Source of the DNA: Hyphomonadaceae bacterium
GTDB taxonomy: Bacteria > Pseudomonadota > Alphaproteobacteria > Caulobacterales > Aquidulcibacteraceae
Direction: 5' to 3'
DNA length: 64,000 bases
Assembly (NCBI GenBank): GCA_016791425.1
Contig: JAEUMQ010000007.1
Span: 434,001-498,000 of the forward strand
The position numbers were made by a program, and so were the translations under genes. The notes below the pieces were generated by a model. It searched no databases. It was given only the letters and a program-made list of their open reading frames with translations, and was not told where the DNA came from. This document shows positions 8,474 through 17,561 of this stretch, piece by piece; the first letter of the stretch is position 1, and each line of letters opens with the position of its first letter.

Positions 8474-9478
8474 TTACGGCTCTTGTGTGACGGTTGCTGG
8501 TTGCAGGCGCGCATGCACGCGGTCGAGGAAACTCCCGACCGCAAGCGCCGACCGGTCCGGATGCTCCAGCATCGGCATATGCCCTTCATCCGCCCACGTC
8601 ACCAGCTCCGAGCCCGCGATCGCCGCGGCGAATTTGCGCGCGTGATCCGGCGGCACGAGCTTGTCCTGCTCGCCCTGCAGGATGAGGGTGGGAACGTGGA
8701 TCGGCGCCAGCACTTCGTTGCTGGCGTAGCGCCGCTCGCGGAACCCGAGCGTCATCTGCAGCAGGATGTCGCGATGGCCCGGCGCGCGCGCGAAGTCCGC
8801 GAACCGCGTCACCAGATCGTCGGTGACGAACGCGGGGTCGGCGACCGAATTCTCCAGCCCCTGCCGGATGAGCTTGGTGCTGTCGAGCTGCGCCATAATC
8901 GGCCCAAGCACCGGATTGCGCAGGATTTTGAAGATCGGCGGGTCCTTGTCGAGGCCTGCGCGCGTTTCCTCCCAGCCCGAGGCATCCACCAGCACGAGCG
9001 CCTGCACGCGCTCGGGATGCGCGAGCGCGTACTCCCAAGCGACATTGCCGCCCATCGAATTGCCGACAATCGTGAAGTGCTGGAGCTGCAGCGCCTCCGC
9101 GAACGCATCGACCTCCTTCACGTATTGCTCGATCGTCGCGCGATAGCCGGCGGGCGCGTTGGTCAGCCCATGGCCCGGCAGATCCATGCGCGCCATGCGG
9201 TAGCGGTCGCCGAGGCGCTCGGTCCACGGCTCCCAATCCACGAGCGCGGAAGAGAAGCCGTGCACCAGCACCACCACAGGGCCGTCGGCGTTGCCGCTAT
9301 CGCGATAATGCATCCGCACGCCGTCCGGCAGCTCGATGAACTTCGAGTCCGGCGTCGCGTATTTCTGCTCCAGCGTCGCGAGCGGAATATCGGGCCGCTT
9401 GAGCGCGAAATAGCCCCCGACCACGACCACCGCCGCCAACCCGATGAGCGCGACAAGCCCGATCAGCAATTTGCGCAT
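8474..9478 (-). CDS. Membrane-anchored alpha/beta hydrolase
   Basis: A 334-residue hydrolase. Residues 5-25 form one membrane segment, so the catalytic domain probably faces the periplasm. The oxyanion segment is VVVLVHGFSSALVDWEPW, the nucleophile elbow is GNSMGG with the catalytic Ser, the acid is probably the Asp of ILQGEQDKLVP and the His is in DEGHMPMLEHP. The segment MDLPGHGLTNAPAGY is typical of the C-C hydrolase/haloperoxidase-like group. The substrate is unknown. It lies just upstream of phoD on the same strand. Confidence 0.9.
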   Translation of the reverse strand: MRKLLIGLVALIGLAAVVVVGGYFALKRPDIPLATLEQKYATPDSKFIELPDGVRMHYRDSGNADGPVVVLVHGFSSALVDWEPWTERLGDRYRMARMDLPGHGLTNAPAGYRATIEQYVKEVDAFAEALQLQHFTIVGNSMGGNVAWEYALAHPERVQALVLVDASGWEETRAGLDKDPPIFKILRNPVLGPIMAQLDSTKLIRQGLENSVADPAFVTDDLVTRFADFARAPGHRDILLQMTLGFRERRYASNEVLAPIHVPTLILQGEQDKLVPPDHARKFAAAIAGSELVTWADEGHMPMLEHPDRSALAVGSFLDRVHARLQPATVTQEP

Positions 9479-9548
9479 GGAACTCTCCCCGGCCCTGGGT
9501 TTCAGCCCAAAGCCGGCGCCCGCGCAAGCGCGCTTCGCTAACCCTGCG

Positions 9549-10322
9549 TCAGCCGCCGCATACGGGGCAGGCAGGATCGCGCGGCAGCTTCACGATGCGG
9601 CTTTGCGCCGAAAGGCCGTCATAGAGCACCAGCCGCCCGGCCAGGCTCTCGCCCGCCTGCGCGATTTCCTTGATCGCTTCCAGCGCCATCATCGCCCCGA
9701 TCACGCCGGTCAGCGCCCCGACCACGCCCGCTTCCGCGCACGTCTCCCCGCCCGGCGGCTCTTCAGACACGAAACAGCGATAGCAGGGCAGGCGTTCATC
9801 CGCAGGCAGATGTTTCGTCGGGCCAGACTTGAATGTCGCCAGCTGGCCATCCCAGCGCCCGACCGCGCCGGAGATGAGCGCAATCCCGAGGCGATGGCAC
9901 GCGGCATTTACCGCGAACCGCGTCGCAAAGGAATCGCATCCGTCCAGCACAAGGTCCATGCCGCTCAGAAGCGCCTCCGCATTCGCTTCCGTCAAACGCT
10001 CCTTACACGGATCGATGGCGACATTGGGATTGAGCGCGCCGAGCGCCTCCGCCCCGCGCGAAACCTTCAAAGCGCCGACGTCCTCGCCGCGATAAAGCAC
10101 CTGCCGCTGCAGATTGGAGAGCGACACCGCATCATCATCGATCAGCCGGATCCGCCCGACGCCGGCCGCCGCCAGATAGAGCGCCGCCGGCGCCCCTAAC
10201 CCGCCCGCGCCGACCAGCGCCACGCTCGCGCGCTTCAGCCGCTGCTGCCCGGGCCCCCCGATCTCCCTGAGCAGGATGTGCCGCGCATAGCGCTCGCGCT
10301 CGTCCGCGCTGAACGTGCTCAT
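9549..10322 (-). CDS. ThiF/MoeB/HesA family adenylyltransferase
   Basis: A 257-residue E1-like enzyme that adenylates the C-terminus of a ubiquitin-fold sulfur carrier (ThiS or MoaD type). The ATP-binding motif is GAGGLGAPAALYLAAAGVG, followed by DDDAVSLSNLQRQ; the zinc ligands are CYRC and the C-terminal CPVCGG, and GGETCAEAGV is the conserved catalytic-Cys region. The start at 10322 gives the canonical opening (FSADERERYARHILLREIGGPGQQRL) and is preceded by GGAGGCCTTCGAGG. Thiamine and molybdopterin roles cannot be told apart, as no carrier-protein gene is adjacent. Confidence 0.9.
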   Translation of the reverse strand: MSTFSADERERYARHILLREIGGPGQQRLKRASVALVGAGGLGAPAALYLAAAGVGRIRLIDDDAVSLSNLQRQVLYRGEDVGALKVSRGAEALGALNPNVAIDPCKERLTEANAEALLSGMDLVLDGCDSFATRFAVNAACHRLGIALISGAVGRWDGQLATFKSGPTKHLPADERLPCYRCFVSEEPPGGETCAEAGVVGALTGVIGAMMALEAIKEIAQAGESLAGRLVLYDGLSAQSRIVKLPRDPACPVCGG

Positions 10323-10367
10323 GCGCGCCTCGAAGGCCTCCCATTCCCGGATGCGCGCGCGGCGCCA

Positions 10368-10446
10368 GGTCCGGGGCCCAGGATCACGGCGGATGTCGCG
10401 TGCATGGGCCCCGGACCGGCGACGGACGTCGCCGTCCGGGGAAGGG
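10368..10446. repeat. Long inverted repeat, CCCCGGAC palindrome family
   Basis: GGTCCGGGGCCCA at 10368-10380 is repeated exactly inverted at 10405-10417, with a 24-bp spacer. A second short palindrome built on GACG-GACG-TCGC-CGTCC follows to 10446. It lies between the ThiF-like start and the end of the EF-hand gene. Related palindromes occur at 11470-11499 and 34395-34414, so this is a small dispersed family. Confidence 0.65.
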
Positions 10447-10490
10447 GGGTGCATTCCATGCCGTGAAGATAGGGGGCCCGCCCCGCGCGG

Positions 10491-11327
10491 TCACGTCGGC
10501 GGGATCGAGAATTCGTCCCAGGTCACCGCGGAATCGCCGTTGCGGTCGAGCCCGCGCAGGACCTCCGCGCCATGCGCGCGCCGTTGCGCCAGGTCGCCCC
10601 TGGGGCCCGGCGCGCCGATCGCGAGCTCCTCGGCGCTGAGCCGCCCGTCCTCGTTGGCGTCGAGCGCTACGAACGACGAGCGCAACAGCGCCCGATGGCT
10701 CGTCTCGAACTCCGCGAACGTCACGCGCGAATCCGCATCCATGTCCATGCGTCCGAACTCGCGCCGCGCCATCGATTGCGCCATTTCCGGCGACGGCCGC
10801 TCGCCGCCCTTTTCCAGGCCGGGAGGCGGCCCTGGAGGCGGCCGGCCATCGGGCGCGCCGCGCATCGGAATGATGATCGGTCCGTGCAGCACGCGTTCGG
10901 GCGGCCCGGCCGCCTCGCCTCTGCCTTTCTCTTTCACTCGGCGCTCGACGATCATGATGCGGTCGTCGTCCTGGCCCGCGCGGAACTCCTCGAGCGTGAG
11001 GGTCCCGTCATGGTCGCGGTCGAACTGGTTGAAGATCGTGCGCAGGTCCGGCGCCGCGCGGCTCGGATTGGCGGCGAACGCGACGAACGCGCCCGCTACG
11101 ACGAGCGCGGCCAGCGCTACGCTCGGTCCTGCGATCGGTTTCAGTCTGGTCATCAGCGGCTCCTTCTCGGGCTGAGAAATGGGCCGCGCCAGATGCGCAT
11201 CGATGTAGCCGCGGATGACGTCGCTTGCCGAGCTGTCCTCCGCCTTGCACCGCGCCATGAAGTCTTCCTTCACCGCGTGCGGCAGGCGGATTTCGAGCGT
11301 GGCGCTCTTTTTCGGCGGTCGTGTCAT
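10491..11327 (-). CDS. Ribbon-helix-helix / signal-anchor / EF-hand fusion protein
   Basis: A 278-residue protein with an unusual arrangement. Residues 8-46 (TLEIRLPHAVKEDFMARCK, then SASDVIRGYIDAHL) look like an Arc/CopG-type ribbon-helix-helix. Residues 59-92 read as a signal peptide or membrane anchor. Four EF-hand loops follow: DRDHDGTLTLEEF, DMDADSRVTFAEF, DANEDGRLSAEEL and DRNGDSAVTWDEF, separated by a Pro/Gly-rich linker. Met59 at 11151-11153 has a strong ribosome site, GAAGGAGCCGCTG, while the first ATG has a weak one. So the locus may make a membrane-tethered form and an exported EF-hand form. It could also be two genes fused by loss of a stop codon. Confidence 0.8.
   Translation of the reverse strand: MTRPPKKSATLEIRLPHAVKEDFMARCKAEDSSASDVIRGYIDAHLARPISQPEKEPLMTRLKPIAGPSVALAALVVAGAFVAFAANPSRAAPDLRTIFNQFDRDHDGTLTLEEFRAGQDDDRIMIVERRVKEKGRGEAAGPPERVLHGPIIIPMRGAPDGRPPPGPPPGLEKGGERPSPEMAQSMARREFGRMDMDADSRVTFAEFETSHRALLRSSFVALDANEDGRLSAEELAIGAPGPRGDLAQRRAHGAEVLRGLDRNGDSAVTWDEFSIPPT
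11153..11168 (-). promoter_or_regulatory. Internal ribosome-binding site inside the EF-hand gene
   Basis: On the minus strand AAGGAG lies 8 nt before an in-frame ATG (Met59) that begins a textbook signal peptide (MTRLKPIAG followed by a hydrophobic core). This is a far better site than that of the annotated first codon at 11327 and is the reason to suspect a second, shorter product. Confidence 0.6.
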
Positions 11328-11469
11328 CCCAAGCCGATCATCGACGCAAATGCGGCGCGACCTGGGCCACTGACCCCCGATCCGCCCGCCGACAGAAGTT
11401 CAAAGCCGTGGGGCTGCTTGTCCTTTTTCGTCCGGACACATGTCGGGGCATTATTCCGCCTCTCACGCT

Positions 11470-11499
11470 CCCCGGACGCCGCGCAGCGGCGATCCGGGG
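11470..11499. repeat. Short palindrome, CCCCGGA type
   Basis: CCCCGGA and TCCGGGG arms enclose an inner GCCGC-GCA-GCGGC stem. It lies in the 259-bp gap between the EF-hand gene start and the cysK stop. A second weaker stem with CCCCGG/CCGGGG arms follows near 11551-11577, where it could end the cysK transcript. Nothing coding is seen in the gap. Confidence 0.55.
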
Positions 11500-11586
11500 C
11501 CCAAGGTTCAGCCCGCGCTACGAAAGTCGCGTGTGCGGTTCCGTTAGACCCCGGCTCTCGCTCCGCTCCTCCGGGGAAGTGTAAAG

Positions 11587-12561
11587 TCAAAGCCCTTCGA
11601 ACAGCGCCGTGGAGAGATAGCGCTCTGCGAAGGAGGGGATCACGACGACGATTCGCTTCCCCTTCGCCTCCGGCCGCGCCCCGACCTTGAGCGCCGCCGA
11701 AAGCGCCGCCCCCGACGAGATGCCGCCCGGCAGGCCCTCAAGCCGCGCGGCCTCGCGCGCCATCGCGAAGCTCTCCTCGTTCGAGACGGTGACCACCTCG
11801 TCGATCACCTTCACATCGACGTTCTCCGGGATGAACCCCGCGCCGATGCCCTGGATCTTGTGCGGCCCCGGTTTGCCGCCGGACAGCACCGGCGAGGCCT
11901 CCGGCTCCACCGCGATCACCTTGAGGTTTGGCAGCTTCGGCTTCAGCGTCTGCCCCACCCCCGTGATCGTCCCGCCGGTGCCCACGCCCGCGATGAAATA
12001 GTCGAGCTTCCCGCCGGTATCGTTCCAGATCTCCTCCGCCGTCGTCCGGCGATGGATCTCCGGGTTGGCCGGGTTGGAGAATTGCTGCGGCATGAGCGCC
12101 TTTGGGTTTGACGCGACGATCTCGTTGGCCTTGCCCACCGCGCCGCGCATCCCCTCCGCGCCGGGCGTCAGCACGAGCTCGGCGCCGAAGAAGGTCAGCA
12201 TCTTGCGCCGCTCGAGGCTCATCGTCTCCGGCATCACGAGAATGAGCTTCAGGCCCTTCTGCGCCGCCACGAACGCGAGCGCGATGCCGGTGTTTCCCGA
12301 GGTCGGCTCCACCAGGACGGTGTCGGGCTTGAGCTTCCCGAGCCGCTCCAGGTCCTCGATCATCGCCACGCCGATCCGGTCTTTCACCGACGCGATCGGA
12401 TTGAAGAATTCGAGCTTGGCCAGGATTTCCGCGCCGACCCCGTGCGCGGCCGCGAGCTTCTTCAGCCGGATGAGCGGCGTGTCTCCGATCGTCTTGGTGA
12501 TGTCGTCATAGATGCGGCCGCGGCCTGGCTTGTGGCCGCTGCTTTTGGACTCGTCCGCCAT
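11587..12561 (-). CDS. cysK: Cysteine synthase A (O-acetylserine sulfhydrylase)
   Basis: A 324-residue PLP enzyme that makes cysteine from O-acetylserine and sulfide. The PLP lysine is in NPIASVKDR, substrate binding is in TSGNTGIA, the phosphate loop is [10 protein letters not shown], and the C-terminal region has GGISSGAA. The start at 12561 follows AAGGAGCGCCC; a longer frame reaching 12618 adds 19 residues outside the family. The gene is divergent from a small bacterial-PH-domain membrane protein. Confidence 0.95.
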   Translation of the reverse strand: MADESKSSGHKPGRGRIYDDITKTIGDTPLIRLKKLAAAHGVGAEILAKLEFFNPIASVKDRIGVAMIEDLERLGKLKPDTVLVEPTSGNTGIALAFVAAQKGLKLILVMPETMSLERRKMLTFFGAELVLTPGAEGMRGAVGKANEIVASNPKALMPQQFSNPANPEIHRRTTAEEIWNDTGGKLDYFIAGVGTGGTITGVGQTLKPKLPNLKVIAVEPEASPVLSGGKPGPHKIQGIGAGFIPENVDVKVIDEVVTVSNEESFAMAREAARLEGLPGGISSGAALSAALKVGARPEAKGKRIVVVIPSFAERYLSTALFEGL

Positions 12562-12673
12562 GGGCGCTCCTTGGGAGATTCTGGCGTTCTCTATAGGCAA
12601 AGCCGCCCGACCGGGCAAAAGAGTTGCCCTTGAGGTCGCCTTGAGGGAATCTCAAAGCAAAGGAAGGGATCCC

Positions 12674-13177
12674 ATGGGGCGCCAGTATGTCGATGAAAGC
12701 CTCAGCGAGACTGAAAAGATCGTCATGCGGGGTCGTTGGCCGGTCGTGTACTGGCTCGGGACCTGGACCGTCCTCGCGACCTTCATTCTGCTGGCGATCG
12801 GCGGCTATGCCTGGATTCCCGGCTCCTTCGTCCTTCCCGGTCTGCTCGTCCTCGTCGGCCTCTGGCTGTTCGCCGCGCCGTCGATCCGCATGCTGACGAC
12901 CGAATTCGCCGTCACCTCCAAGCGCGTCGTTCTCAAATGGGGCTGGCTCAACCGCAAGACCGCCGAGCTCGCGGTGGAAAGCGTCGAAAGCGTGCAGCTC
13001 GCGCAATCCATCTGGGGACGGATTTTCGGCTATGGCCGCCTGATCGTCACCGGCACCGGCGACGCGCGCATCCATTTCCCCCCGATGGCGGAGCCCGTGA
13101 AGTTCCGCCGCGCCATCGAGAGCGGCCGCCGCAAGAACGACGCTCCCAAGCCCGCCGCTCCCGCGCCGGCGCAATAA
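12674..13177 (+). CDS. PH domain-containing membrane protein (DUF304-like)
   Basis: A 167-residue protein. Two membrane segments cover about residues 30-70, then a bacterial PH (bPH2) domain follows with the typical pattern TTEFAVTSKRVVLKWGWLNRKTAELAVESVESVQLAQSIWGRIFGYGRLIVTG. The end is Ala/Pro-rich. The family's role is poorly known, with membrane-stress or lipid-related roles proposed. The ATG at 12674 follows AAAGGAAGGGATCCC, a good ribosome site. Confidence 0.88.
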   Translation: MGRQYVDESLSETEKIVMRGRWPVVYWLGTWTVLATFILLAIGGYAWIPGSFVLPGLLVLVGLWLFAAPSIRMLTTEFAVTSKRVVLKWGWLNRKTAELAVESVESVQLAQSIWGRIFGYGRLIVTGTGDARIHFPPMAEPVKFRRAIESGRRKNDAPKPAAPAPAQ

Positions 13178-13251
13178 GAACGCCATTCCCTCTCTTGGGG
13201 GAGGGCGCCGCAGGCGAAGCTTGGGACGCGTCGGCAGATTCCCCGCCCGGA

Positions 13252-14739
13252 TTACGCCTTCGCCAGCCTGCTCTTCCGCACGCCGTAGAGGAAGTAGACG
13301 ACGAGACCGATGCCCATCCAAACGAAGAACCAGATGATCGTCCGCTGCGTCAGGCTGGTGAAGAGATAGAGGCACCCGAGGATCGCGATCGGCGCGATAA
13401 CCCACACGATCGGCGTCTTGAATGGCCGCGCCCGGCCGGGCTCGCGCACCCGCATCACCAGCACCGATACCGAAACCGCCGCGAAGGCCGCCAGCGTCCC
13501 CGCGTTCGCAAGCAGCGCGATGTCCCGCAAGGGAAGGAATCCCGCGATCACCGAGCAGACCATCCCCACCAGGATCGTCATCGCCACCGGCGTCCCGAAC
13601 TTCGCATGCACCCGGCCCATGCCTTGCGGCAGCAGCCCGTCGCGCGCCATCACGAAGAAGATCCGGCTCTGCCCGTACATCAGCGCCACGATGACTGACG
13701 GCACCGCCACGATCACCGCGGCGCGGATGACGCCCGCCGCGCCCGATTGCCCGACCTGCTGCAGGATGAAGGCCAGGGGCTCGCGCGAGGGCGCAAACTG
13801 CGTGAACGCCATCGCCCCCAGCGCCGCGGCCGCCACCGCGACATAGAGCACGGTGCACACCAGCATCGAGCCGACGATCCCGATCACCAGATCGCGCCCC
13901 GGATTCTTCGTCTCCTCCGCCGCCGTCGACACCGCGTCGAAGCCGTAGAACGCGAAGAAGATGATCGCCGCCGCCGCCATCACGCCGACATTCACGCCCG
14001 CGCTCGTCGGCGTCGAACCGAATCCGAACGGCATGAACGGCTCGAAGTGCGCCGAATTGAAATGCGGCAGCGCCAGCACGATGAACGCCGCGAGCGCGAT
14101 GAGCTTGATCACCACGAGCACGTTGTTGACGTTCGCGCTTTCCCGCGCGCCCAGAACCAGAAGCCCCGTCACGATGAGGATGATCACGATCGCCGGCAGG
14201 TTCACCAGCCCGCCCGCCTGCTGCGCGGCGTCGCCCGCGACATAGCCGATCTCCACCCCGAACGTCTGTTGCAGCAGCCGCACGATCTCCGCATCCGTCG
14301 GCCCGGCGGAAATCTCGGCGGGCAGGGGCGTCCCGATGCTTTCCAGGAACCCGGTCATGTACCCCGACCAGCCGACCGCCACTGCGCTCGCCGCCACCGA
14401 GTACTCGAGGATGAGCGCCCAGCCGATGATCCAGGCCAGCAATTCTCCGAGTGCGGAATAAGTGTAGGTGTAGGCGCTGCCCGAAGCCGGGATCATGGTC
14501 GCCATCTCGGCATAGGAGAGGGCGACGCAAGCGCACACGACGCCCACGATCGCGAACGATAGGAGCACGGCCGGCCCCGCGGTCCCCGCCGCGATGCCCA
14601 CCAGCGCATAGATCCCGGTGCCGACGATGGCGCCGACCCCGAGCGCCACCAGGTGCGGCCAGTCGAGGCTCCGCTTCAGCTGGTGATGCGCCGCGTGCTC
14701 GCCCGCGTCGATCGGCTTCGTCCGGCTCCAGAACGCCAT
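13252..14739 (-). CDS. APC superfamily amino acid permease
   Basis: A 495-residue transporter with 12 or more membrane helices. The first helix has VALGVGAIVGTGIYALVG, the unwound-helix motif that binds substrate in APC transporters; ALSYAEMATMIPASGSAYTYTYSALGELLAWIIGW is typical of the cationic amino-acid transporter (CAT/YfnA-like) branch. It likely imports amino acids with protons. I start at Met 14739, 11 codons after the longest frame, because the typical N-terminus begins there. Confidence 0.9.
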   Translation of the reverse strand: MAFWSRTKPIDAGEHAAHHQLKRSLDWPHLVALGVGAIVGTGIYALVGIAAGTAGPAVLLSFAIVGVVCACVALSYAEMATMIPASGSAYTYTYSALGELLAWIIGWALILEYSVAASAVAVGWSGYMTGFLESIGTPLPAEISAGPTDAEIVRLLQQTFGVEIGYVAGDAAQQAGGLVNLPAIVIILIVTGLLVLGARESANVNNVLVVIKLIALAAFIVLALPHFNSAHFEPFMPFGFGSTPTSAGVNVGVMAAAAIIFFAFYGFDAVSTAAEETKNPGRDLVIGIVGSMLVCTVLYVAVAAAALGAMAFTQFAPSREPLAFILQQVGQSGAAGVIRAAVIVAVPSVIVALMYGQSRIFFVMARDGLLPQGMGRVHAKFGTPVAMTILVGMVCSVIAGFLPLRDIALLANAGTLAAFAAVSVSVLVMRVREPGRARPFKTPIVWVIAPIAILGCLYLFTSLTQRTIIWFFVWMGIGLVVYFLYGVRKSRLAKA

Positions 14740-14804
14740 GCCCGCCCCCCCATTGCTGGGGGCGATTGTCACGAGGAACGCGCCCCGCGCAAGAAGGATC
14801 GCGC

Positions 14805-15569
14805 CTAGACCGGCGGCGGCGATGAGCAGATCGCCAGCGCCTCGTCGGTGTTCACACCCAGGCTCGCGATCTCGGTCGTGCTCAGGGTCTCGCCGGTGTC
14901 GAGGTCCACTTCTTCGCTCCGGAACGGAAAGAAAACTCCGGCGACTTCGCGATAGTCCGAAAGCCGTGTCTCGACCCGCTTCGCGGTCGCGTCCTCATCG
15001 ACATGCAGCGGCTTCGTCTCCCGCACGCGCATCACCAGATGCGTCTGCGGGTCGAGGAAGAGCGCGGCGCGGTATCCGTCTTTGTATTCCACGTCGAGCC
15101 GCTGATAGAGCGCGCCGTCGATCGTCTCCGGCGACCCGAGCGAAAGCTGATGCCCGCGCGCGCCGTACTCGTTGAGCCCGAAGAGTCGCGTCGGCGATTC
15201 CACGCCGTGCCGTAGCGCCGCGTTTCCCGCCTCGGTGTTCGGCGCCTCGCGCTCCATGTTGCGCGTCATGTGCCAGCCGCCGTTGCGCCCCAAGGCCTCG
15301 GTGAACACGACATTGCCATCGATCGCGACGTCGATCCGCATGCATCCCGACCGGTTCGCCCGGTAATGTCCGGTCAGGTCGAGCGCGCCCTCGTGCATGC
15401 GGAGCCGGATGTCGATCGCTTCGACCGCCCCGATTGCCGCGATGCCGCCGCGCGCCTCCGCGTTCGCCATGGCGAGCCGTTCTTCGGGCGAAGCTGGCGC
15501 GTGCGCCGTCGTCGCGCAGCCCGCCAGCGCCAGCGCGCCCAAGGCAAGCAAACAAGGCATGGTCCGCAT
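14805..15569 (-). CDS. Putative lipoprotein, LolA/LolB-like fold possible
   Basis: A 254-residue protein with a lipoprotein signal ending in LALAGC, so it is probably anchored in the outer or inner membrane after processing. The rest lacks a motif I can name; repeated beta-rich stretches such as GALDLTGHYRANRSGCMRIDVAIDGNVVFTEALG suggest a lipid-binding half-barrel like LolA/LolB, a weak inference. It lies between the permease and dut on the same strand. Confidence 0.75.
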   Translation of the reverse strand: MRTMPCLLALGALALAGCATTAHAPASPEERLAMANAEARGGIAAIGAVEAIDIRLRMHEGALDLTGHYRANRSGCMRIDVAIDGNVVFTEALGRNGGWHMTRNMEREAPNTEAGNAALRHGVESPTRLFGLNEYGARGHQLSLGSPETIDGALYQRLDVEYKDGYRAALFLDPQTHLVMRVRETKPLHVDEDATAKRVETRLSDYREVAGVFFPFRSEEVDLDTGETLSTTEIASLGVNTDEALAICSSPPPV

Positions 15570-15618
15570 GAGGTCCCCTTTGCGGGGGATTGAATCGAGG
15601 ATCGTGGCGGAAAGAGGA

Positions 15619-16083
15619 TCAGCCCTTCCCGGTGCTGCCGAACCCGCCCGCGCCGCGCGCCGTCTCCGGCAGCGTCGCGACGGTCTCCCAGGTCGCCTGC
15701 GTCACCGGCGCGATCACCATCTGCGCGATCCGCTCGCCGCGCTTGATCACGAACGGCTCCTGCCCAAGATTGATCAGGATCACCTTGAGCTCGCCGCGAT
15801 AGTCCGCATCCACCGTGCCCGGCGAATTGAGGCACGTGATCCCGTGCTTCAGCGCCAGCCCCGAGCGCGGCCGCACCTGCGCCTCGTACCCAGCCGGCAA
15901 CGCGATCGTGAGCCCGGTCGGCACGAGGGTCCGCTCGCCTGGCTTCAGCGTCACCGGCTCGGTCTCCGGCAGCGCCGCGCGCAGATCCATGCCCGCGGAG
16001 AGGGGCGTCTCGTAGGCCGGCAGCGCCAAGCCCTCGAAATGCGGCAAGGTCGCAACCGCGATGCGGAGTTCGGACGTAGACAT
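15619..16083 (-). CDS. dut: dUTP diphosphatase
   Basis: A 154-residue trimeric dUTPase that hydrolyses dUTP to dUMP, protecting DNA from uracil and feeding dTMP synthesis. All five motifs are visible: [41 protein letters not shown] and the C-terminal [11 protein letters not shown]. The family length and [10 protein letters not shown] opening favour the start at 16083 rather than the frame's longer reading. It is divergent from the radical SAM gene with a 54-bp gap. In related genomes dut often follows coaBC, which here lies 3.3 kb away on the same strand. Confidence 0.95.
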   Translation of the reverse strand: MSTSELRIAVATLPHFEGLALPAYETPLSAGMDLRAALPETEPVTLKPGERTLVPTGLTIALPAGYEAQVRPRSGLALKHGITCLNSPGTVDADYRGELKVILINLGQEPFVIKRGERIAQMVIAPVTQATWETVATLPETARGAGGFGSTGKG

Positions 16084-16137
16084 GATCCGAGGAATACCGG
16101 ATTCGTATCCGAACAAGGAACCCGCCAAGGACTCTTT

Positions 16138-17088
16138 ATGAGCGCCGTCGCTGCAACGCCTCATGCGAAATTCTCCGATCCCAGGGTCACCGCCAAGGGC
16201 GAGGCCCGCGCCTGGGTCGAGCTCGCCGCGCTCGAGACGCTTTGGTTCAACACCGGCACGCTCTGCAACATCACCTGCGCGCATTGCTATATCGAAAGCT
16301 CCCCCCGCAACGATCGCCTCGCCTATCTTTCCCGCGCCGACGTGGCGCAATATCTCGACGAGATCGCCGCGCATCGCCTGCCGACGAGGCTGATCGGCTT
16401 CACCGGCGGCGAGCCCTTCATGAACAGGGAGATGATCCCCATTCTGGAGGAGACGCTTTCACGCGGTCACGAGACGCTCGTCCTCACCAACGCCATGCGC
16501 CCGATGATGCGCCGCAAGGCCGCGCTCCTCGCGCTCAGAGAGAAACACGGGTCCCGCCTGCGCCTGCGCGTTTCGCTCGATGATCCGCACGCGGACATTC
16601 ACGACGCTGAGCGCGGCGAGGGCGGCTTCGCCGCGACGCTGGCCGGCCTCGTCTGGCTGGCGGCCAACGGCTTCACGATCGACGTCGCCGGCCGCGTCTT
16701 CTCGCACGAGCCCGAGCCGCAATTGCGTGCGCGCTTCCAATCCCTCTTCGACCAGCAGGCGATTCGCATCGACGCCCACGATCCGTCCGCGCTGGTGATC
16801 TTCCCCGAAATGGATCCCGACGCCGATCCGCCCGAGATCACCACCGCCTGCTGGGGCATCCTCAACAAGGACCCGCGCGAGGTGATGTGCGCCACCGCGC
16901 GCATGGTCGTGAAGCGCAAGGGCGCCGAGATGCCCTCCGTGCTCGCCTGCACGCTCCTGCCTTACGATCCGCAATTCGAGCTGGGCGCCACGCTGGCCGA
17001 AGCCTCCCGCCCCGCGCAGCTCAATCACAAATATTGCGCCAGCTTCTGCGTGCTCGGCGGCGCGAGCTGCGGCGCAGCGAAGGCCTGA
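16138..17088 (+). CDS. Radical SAM protein
   Basis: A 316-residue radical SAM enzyme. The 4Fe-4S ligands are CNITCAHC (CxxxCxxC) near residue 46, followed by [10 protein letters not shown], the SAM-binding GGE motif. A cluster of Cys at the C-terminus ([15 protein letters not shown]) could bind an auxiliary cluster. The reaction is unknown. The next gene starts 2 nt after the stop, so they are co-transcribed. Confidence 0.88.
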   Translation: MSAVAATPHAKFSDPRVTAKGEARAWVELAALETLWFNTGTLCNITCAHCYIESSPRNDRLAYLSRADVAQYLDEIAAHRLPTRLIGFTGGEPFMNREMIPILEETLSRGHETLVLTNAMRPMMRRKAALLALREKHGSRLRLRVSLDDPHADIHDAERGEGGFAATLAGLVWLAANGFTIDVAGRVFSHEPEPQLRARFQSLFDQQAIRIDAHDPSALVIFPEMDPDADPPEITTACWGILNKDPREVMCATARMVVKRKGAEMPSVLACTLLPYDPQFELGATLAEASRPAQLNHKYCASFCVLGGASCGAAKA

Positions 17089-17090
17089 GC

Positions 17091-17537
17091 GTGGCCCGGA
17101 CCATCTATGTCGATGCAGACGCCTGCCCCGTGAAGGAGGAGGTCTACAAGGTCGCGCGCCGCCATCGCTGGCAGGTCAAGGTCGTCGCCAATGCGTTCAT
17201 CCGTACGCCGCCTGATGTGCAGCTCACCGTCGTCGATTCCGGCCCCGACATTGCCGACGATTGGATCGCCGAGCGGGCAGGGCCGGGCGACATCGTGGTC
17301 ACCAACGATATTCCGCTGGCGGGCCGCGCCTTGAAGGCCGGCGCCGCAGCCTTGGCCGCGACCGGCAAGCCTTTCACCCAATCATCCATCGGCGCCGCCT
17401 TGGCGCAGCGCGAGCTGATGGAGCATCTGCGATCGTTCGGCGAGATGACCGGCGGCCCTAAGCCCTTCTCCCAGGCCGATCGCTCGCGCTTCCTCTCCGC
17501 CCTCGACGCGGCGATTCACAAGGCCGCGCGCACCTGA
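17091..17537 (+). CDS. YaiI/YqxD family (DUF188) PIN-like protein
   Basis: A 148-residue protein starting with GTG. The opening [21 protein letters not shown] and the later [13 protein letters not shown] are the DUF188 signature, a small PIN-like nuclease fold with conserved Asp residues; no activity is established for the family. It lies 2 nt after the radical SAM gene. It converges with the hybrid kinase gene. Confidence 0.92.
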   Translation: MARTIYVDADACPVKEEVYKVARRHRWQVKVVANAFIRTPPDVQLTVVDSGPDIADDWIAERAGPGDIVVTNDIPLAGRALKAGAAALAATGKPFTQSSIGAALAQRELMEHLRSFGEMTGGPKPFSQADRSRFLSALDAAIHKAART

Positions 17538-17561
17538 TCGCCTCGCAGAATGAGGTCCGCT

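Noticed and set aside
7358-9541. 727-aa plus-strand frame over phoD and the hydrolase
   Set aside because: Arg/His-rich antisense reading, no motif; the minus-strand genes have full catalytic sets.
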